6,282 nt of DNA, taken from positions 1-6,282 of the forward strand of contig VBLA01000212.1 in assembly GCA_005879245.1 (NCBI GenBank). The letters run 5' to 3'. The translations under genes were made by a program, and so were the position numbers. Every line of letters begins with the position of its first letter. Position 1 is the first letter of the stretch. The notes under the pieces were generated by a model. It saw only the letters and a list, made by a program, of their open reading frames with translations, was not told the DNA's origin and did not search any database. Below are positions 3,479 through 6,282 of the stretch, piece by piece. The DNA is from Deltaproteobacteria bacterium. Lineage in GTDB: Bacteria > Desulfobacterota > Binatia > DP-6.

Positions 3479-6282
3479 TCACGGGAACGTGAACCCGGCC
3501 CGGAAGGCCCGGAACGTGTTCGTTGAGAGGAAGGCGTCCGGGCCGAAGCCGAGGCTGGTCGTGATCAGCGCCTTGTCGGCGCCCGAGAGGTCGAGCTTCC
3601 GGCCCCGGAGGCGGAACCTCATGCCGCCGCTGCGGCGGTCGGCGAACAGCACCACTTGGGTGAGGCCGTTCGCGCGGGTGCCGGTCAGGTCGTGGAACGC
3701 GAGCCGCGTGCGGGCCGCGTTGCGGACGAACGATCCCGCGGGGACTGTGGCAGTGTAGAAATTCCCGTCGGCGTCGGCGATCGCTACGCTGAACGCCTCG
3801 GTCATCGGGTCAAAGGTCGTGATCGGCAGGGGGACGAGCGCCTGGAGGGTGAGCCGATCGTTCGTCGGGCCGGGCGGACGCAGGAGCGCAGCCCGCTGAA
3901 TCGTGAAGGCCGGCGGCAGCGGTGTGAAGTCGAAACTCCCGACCGACGTGAGCGGCGAGCGGTTGCCGGCGCCATCGAGCACTTGGACGCCGAGGAAGAC
4001 AAGCTGCTCTGCGAAACGCGGGTCGCCGACGGTGAACGACCCGCCGGTGGTGCGGCTCCCCGGCGGCGGGGGAGGCACGCTCGCGACCGCCGTGGCAGCG
4101 TCGAAAGCCGCCTGGGTGGTGATCGGCCCCGCGGTCGAGAAGCGGAAGTCGAACCGCGTGGCCGTGCCGCAGAACATGTCATCGCCGGGGATGCGCGAGA
4201 GGCCGAGCGTGATCGTGTTCGCGACCCGGTCCCGGGAGGTGGTGACGATGTCGCCGGGCATGAAGCGCGCCGGTGGCAGCGTGTCCTCGCCGTAGCGGTT
4301 GTTGTTGTGGGTGTTCACGAGCGGGTTGTAGGCGCCGTCGCGGCCGTCGAGGTTCGCCGTCGTCGCCGTGTTGCAGATCGGTGTCGGCGTGTCCCAGATG
4401 AAGAAGTTTCGCTCGCGCGTCGCCCAGGCGATCTCAAGGAGCCCATCGTCATCGATGTCGCCCGCCGCTGGTTGCCCCGTCATCCAGCCGCCGGTGAACT
4501 TCGGCCACCCCGCGGGCTCCTGGCCCGACGCGTCGAAGGCGTGGACGAGATAGAGCCCGTTGCCGGAGACGAGCTCCGGGAGGTTCAGCGTGTCGCCGAC
4601 ATCGGAGGTCGCGCCCACGTTGGCGATGAGCGGCACGGTGGTGAGGCCGAAGTCGTCGATCACCTTCGGGAAGCCGGGAAGCGGCTGCCCGGTCGCCCCG
4701 GTCCAGGCCTGGAGCACGTGGTTGAAGGGCATGTTCTGCCCGACGAGCACCAGGTCTACGATGCCGTTCAGCGTGATTCCCACCTTGCTCAGGTCGAGCT
4801 TGCCATCGCGGTCGATGTCGCCGATCGCAGGGTACTCGAAGAGGTTCAGCACGCTGCCCTTGTCCTGGGTCGCATCGGATGCCGCCCCGTGCGTGCTCGG
4901 GTCCAGGTCGCGGATGCGCGTGCCGTCGGGCCGGAAGAGGACGAGGTTGGAGGTCGTGAGGCTCGCCGCCACCTCGAGGCCGGGGGAGCCGGGATCCAGA
5001 TCGCCGACGGCCACGTTGTGGCCGGGGCCGATCAGCGGCAGGATGTTGATCGAGAGGCCGTCGAGCTGGACGGGCCAGCCCGCGACGAACGGCCCGCCGG
5101 CGTGCATCATGCCGTCGTGGTGCACGGCGTAGATGCGCCCCGACCCGCCCGCCGCGGCGAACGCGGCGGCCAGCACGGTGCCGGTGTTGAGCCCGGGTAT
5201 CGAGGTCGGGTTCCCCTGCTCGTTCGGGAAGAACTGGCTCGAGTTGCCGCTCGCCTTGTAGACCTCGTTGGTCTCGATCACGATCTCGGGATGGCCGTCG
5301 CCATCGAGGTCGGCAACGACCGGCGTGTTGATGCTCTCCGCGCCGACCGGGGTCTGGCTCTGGCCGGGATTGGCGTCCTGGAGCCGCACCGGGAAGCCCG
5401 GCAGCAGCGCACCGCTCCGGTTCCAGGCGTAGAGGCGCTGGTCCATCGCGGCCACCACGATGTCGAGGAAGCCGTCACCGTCGAGGTCGGCCAGCACCGG
5501 CGAGCCGAAGATGCCCGTCTTCAGGTGGTTGTTGTTGGTGCGGACCGCCGGCGACGACAGCGACGGGTCGATGCGCACCGGGAAGCCCGGGAAGGGCGTG
5601 CCGTCGTGGCGGAAGACGTACACGTCGCCCTCGATGTTGGCGTAGACGATCTCGGGATAGCCGTCGCCGTCGAGGTCGGCGATCGCCGGGCGGGACGTCG
5701 TGGTCGGCGACGGGGGCGCGATCCGCCCGTTCGCGAAGACCGGGGCGCCGAGGTGCGGCGTCACGTTGCGCTTCGTGTTGGTGCTCACCGGGAAGCCCGC
5801 CACGAGCGTGCCGTCCTCATGGTAGGCGTAGATCCGTCCGGCCGCGGTCGCGAACACGATCTCCATCTTGTTGTCGCCGTCCAGGTCCGCCATCTGCGGC
5901 GGAGGCTCCCCGCCGCCGTCGGTGAGGCCATCGCCGTTGGCGTCGATGGCAATCGGCCAGCCGCGATGGTTGGTCGGGTCGTGATGGACGAAGAAGACCT
6001 TCCGGTCCTCGCCGGCGTTGCTCGAGTCGTCGCCGTCGGTCACGCGCAGACGGACGGTGAATGCGAACTGGTTCGACGGCACGTTGGCCTGGCCCTGCAC
6101 GACCACGCCCGAGGGCGGCGCCGAAAAGTTGGTGGTCGGCGGGAAGGCCGCCATCACGTCGGCCAGGTTGAGCGTGCCGAGCACGGCGCCGGGGCGGTGT
6201 GGCGGGCTCGTGCTCGTGTCGAAGCCGATCCGGCTCGGGCTCGAGCCGCTGGCGAATGTCGTGAAGGTCGTCGGCTCGATCC
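3479..6282 (-). CDS. Large FG-GAP/VCBS beta-propeller exported protein (5' end off window)
   Basis: The frame is open from the right edge to TGA 3481-3479, about 933 visible residues; GTG 6184 is only an internal codon because the frame continues upstream without a stop. Order of parts: a beta-sandwich-like stretch ending FAFTVRLRVTD...EDRKVFFVHHDP (about 6070-5970); FG-GAP/VCBS repeats with DxDxDG calcium loops and 'GFPV/GWPV' blade ends (5944-4433), expected to form an integrin-like beta-propeller; a Ser/Thr-rich Fn3-like region beginning NNNRYGEDTLPPARFMPGD (about 4300) with a five-proline linker near 4061-4075; and a C-terminal beta-sandwich (about 3905-3482) with FDPMTEAFSVAIADADGNFY, ATVPAGSFV, RFRLRGRKLDLSGAD and FRAFRAGFTFP. 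I recall this last domain from exported proteins of Binatota-like genomes. The VTD...EDRK.FFVHHDP junction before FG-GAP repeats resembles some S8 (subtilisin-like) serine peptidases, so the missing N-terminus may be a peptidase; that is inference. No membrane anchor or sortase motif is visible at the C-terminus. It is the only gene here over 2 kb and shows no frame break. Confidence 0.88.
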   Translation of the reverse strand, partial: IEPTTFTTFASGSSPSRIGFDTSTSPPHRPGAVLGTLNLADVMAAFPPTTNFSAPPSGVVVQGQANVPSNQFAFTVRLRVTDGDDSSNAGEDRKVFFVHHDPTNHRGWPIAIDANGDGLTDGGGEPPPQMADLDGDNKMEIVFATAAGRIYAYHEDGTLVAGFPVSTNTKRNVTPHLGAPVFANGRIAPPSPTTTSRPAIADLDGDGYPEIVYANIEGDVYVFRHDGTPFPGFPVRIDPSLSSPAVRTNNNHLKTGIFGSPVLADLDGDGFLDIVVAAMDQRLYAWNRSGALLPGFPVRLQDANPGQSQTPVGAESINTPVVADLDGDGHPEIVIETNEVYKASGNSSQFFPNEQGNPTSIPGLNTGTVLAAAFAAAGGSGRIYAVHHDGMMHAGGPFVAGWPVQLDGLSINILPLIGPGHNVAVGDLDPGSPGLEVAASLTTSNLVLFRPDGTRIRDLDPSTHGAASDATQDKGSVLNLFEYPAIGDIDRDGKLDLSKVGITLNGIVDLVLVGQNMPFNHVLQAWTGATGQPLPGFPKVIDDFGLTTVPLIANVGATSDVGDTLNLPELVSGNGLYLVHAFDASGQEPAGWPKFTGGWMTGQPAAGDIDDDGLLEIAWATRERNFFIWDTPTPICNTATTANLDGRDGAYNPLVNTHNNNRYGEDTLPPARFMPGDIVTTSRDRVANTITLGLSRIPGDDMFCGTATRFDFRFSTAGPITTQAAFDAATAVASVPPPPPGSRTTGGSFTVGDPRFAEQLVFLGVQVLDGAGNRSPLTSVGSFDFTPLPPAFTIQRAALLRPPGPTNDRLTLQALVPLPITTFDPMTEAFSVAIADADGNFYTATVPAGSFVRNAARTRLAFHDLTGTRANGLTQVVLFADRRSGGMRFRLRGRKLDLSGADKALITTSLGFGPDAFLSTNTFRAFRAGFTFP
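4433..5944 (-). repeat. Array of FG-GAP/VCBS calcium-loop repeats within the large gene
   Basis: Eight Asp-rich loops can be read in the translated gene: DANGDGLTD (5918-5944), DLDGDNKME (5861-5887), DLDGDGYPE (5651-5677), DLDGDGFLD (5462-5488), DLDGDGHPE (5285-5311), a degenerate DLDPGSPGLE (4973-5002), DIDRDGKLD (4793-4819) and DIDDDGLLE (4433-4459). Most are followed by IVxA..xGxxYAxxxDGT..PGFPV, the outer strands of a propeller blade. Spacing is usually 177-210 bases (59-70 residues), with longer blades of about 309 and 360 bases that hold insertions. Seven to eight units fit one closed beta-propeller. Confidence 0.85.

Noticed and set aside
3903..5132. Plus-strand frames antisense to the FG-GAP gene
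   Set aside because: They are the complement of a strongly supported repeat-protein gene and their residues mirror the Asp/Gly loops.
5285..5944. Regular repeats that might suggest a CRISPR-like array at DNA level
   Set aside because: The periodicity is at protein level (FG-GAP loops); the DNA units differ, spacing varies and the frame is coding throughout.
1..6282. tRNA, rRNA or CRISPR array
   Set aside because: No cloverleaf with a GTTCRANNC-type arm, no rRNA signature and no regularly spaced identical DNA repeats were seen on either strand by eye.
900..6282. A defence, toxin-antitoxin or secretion-effector operon linking these genes
   Set aside because: The genes are separated by gaps or decay and share no recognisable pathway; no toxin, nuclease, kinase or immunity motifs were found.

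Overview
The window is GC-rich (about two thirds G+C by eye). It looks like a piece of an uncultured bacterial genome with large secreted or surface proteins. Three things shape that guess. There is a very GC-rich FG-GAP/VCBS protein ending in a beta-sandwich of a type I associate with Candidatus Binatota and other Deltaproteobacteria-like soil lineages. There is an exported cysteine-framed parallel beta-helix protein. There is also a TatA with a 'GFGELL...FGPGRLPE' core. The lineage comes from memory of family style, not from a search.

Every gene I recognise is on the minus strand. From the right edge leftwards: (1) 3479-6282 is the 3' part of a large FG-GAP/VCBS beta-propeller protein whose N-terminus lies outside the window. 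(2) 2732-3478 has no intact gene, but holds a possible decayed plus-strand gene, an 11-bp tandem duplication and a weak promoter candidate. (3) 1513-2716 is one secreted beta-helix gene split into two reading frames by a single extra base near 2369-2371. (4) 1321-1512 is a spacer with an AT-richer patch and a perfect 10-bp inverted repeat. (5) About 900-1317 is a degraded composite: a C-terminal piece of a beta-lactamase-family serine hydrolase, then, in the +1 frame, a glycine-rich 'GFGYSSTPAVRIVGGGG' repeat unit. (6) 575-775 is an intact small tatA. (7) 1-371 is the N-terminal part of an rve-type transposase/integrase running off the left edge, with about 200 bp of leader between it and tatA.

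The layout suggests an accessory region: a mobile element edge, gene remnants with single-base frameshifts, and cell-surface or exported proteins. TatA is the pore-forming component of the twin-arginine protein export system, but no tatB or tatC is present, and the two exported proteins are not visibly Tat substrates (the beta-helix leader is Sec-like with no twin-arginine motif; the FG-GAP leader is off-window). I therefore see no shared pathway among these genes. Several single-base shifts occur between about 1060 and 3430 while the FG-GAP gene and tatA are intact. They may be real decay or assembly indels. I did not find a convincing previously undescribed system; the most unusual object is the serine-hydrolase/glycine-repeat composite.
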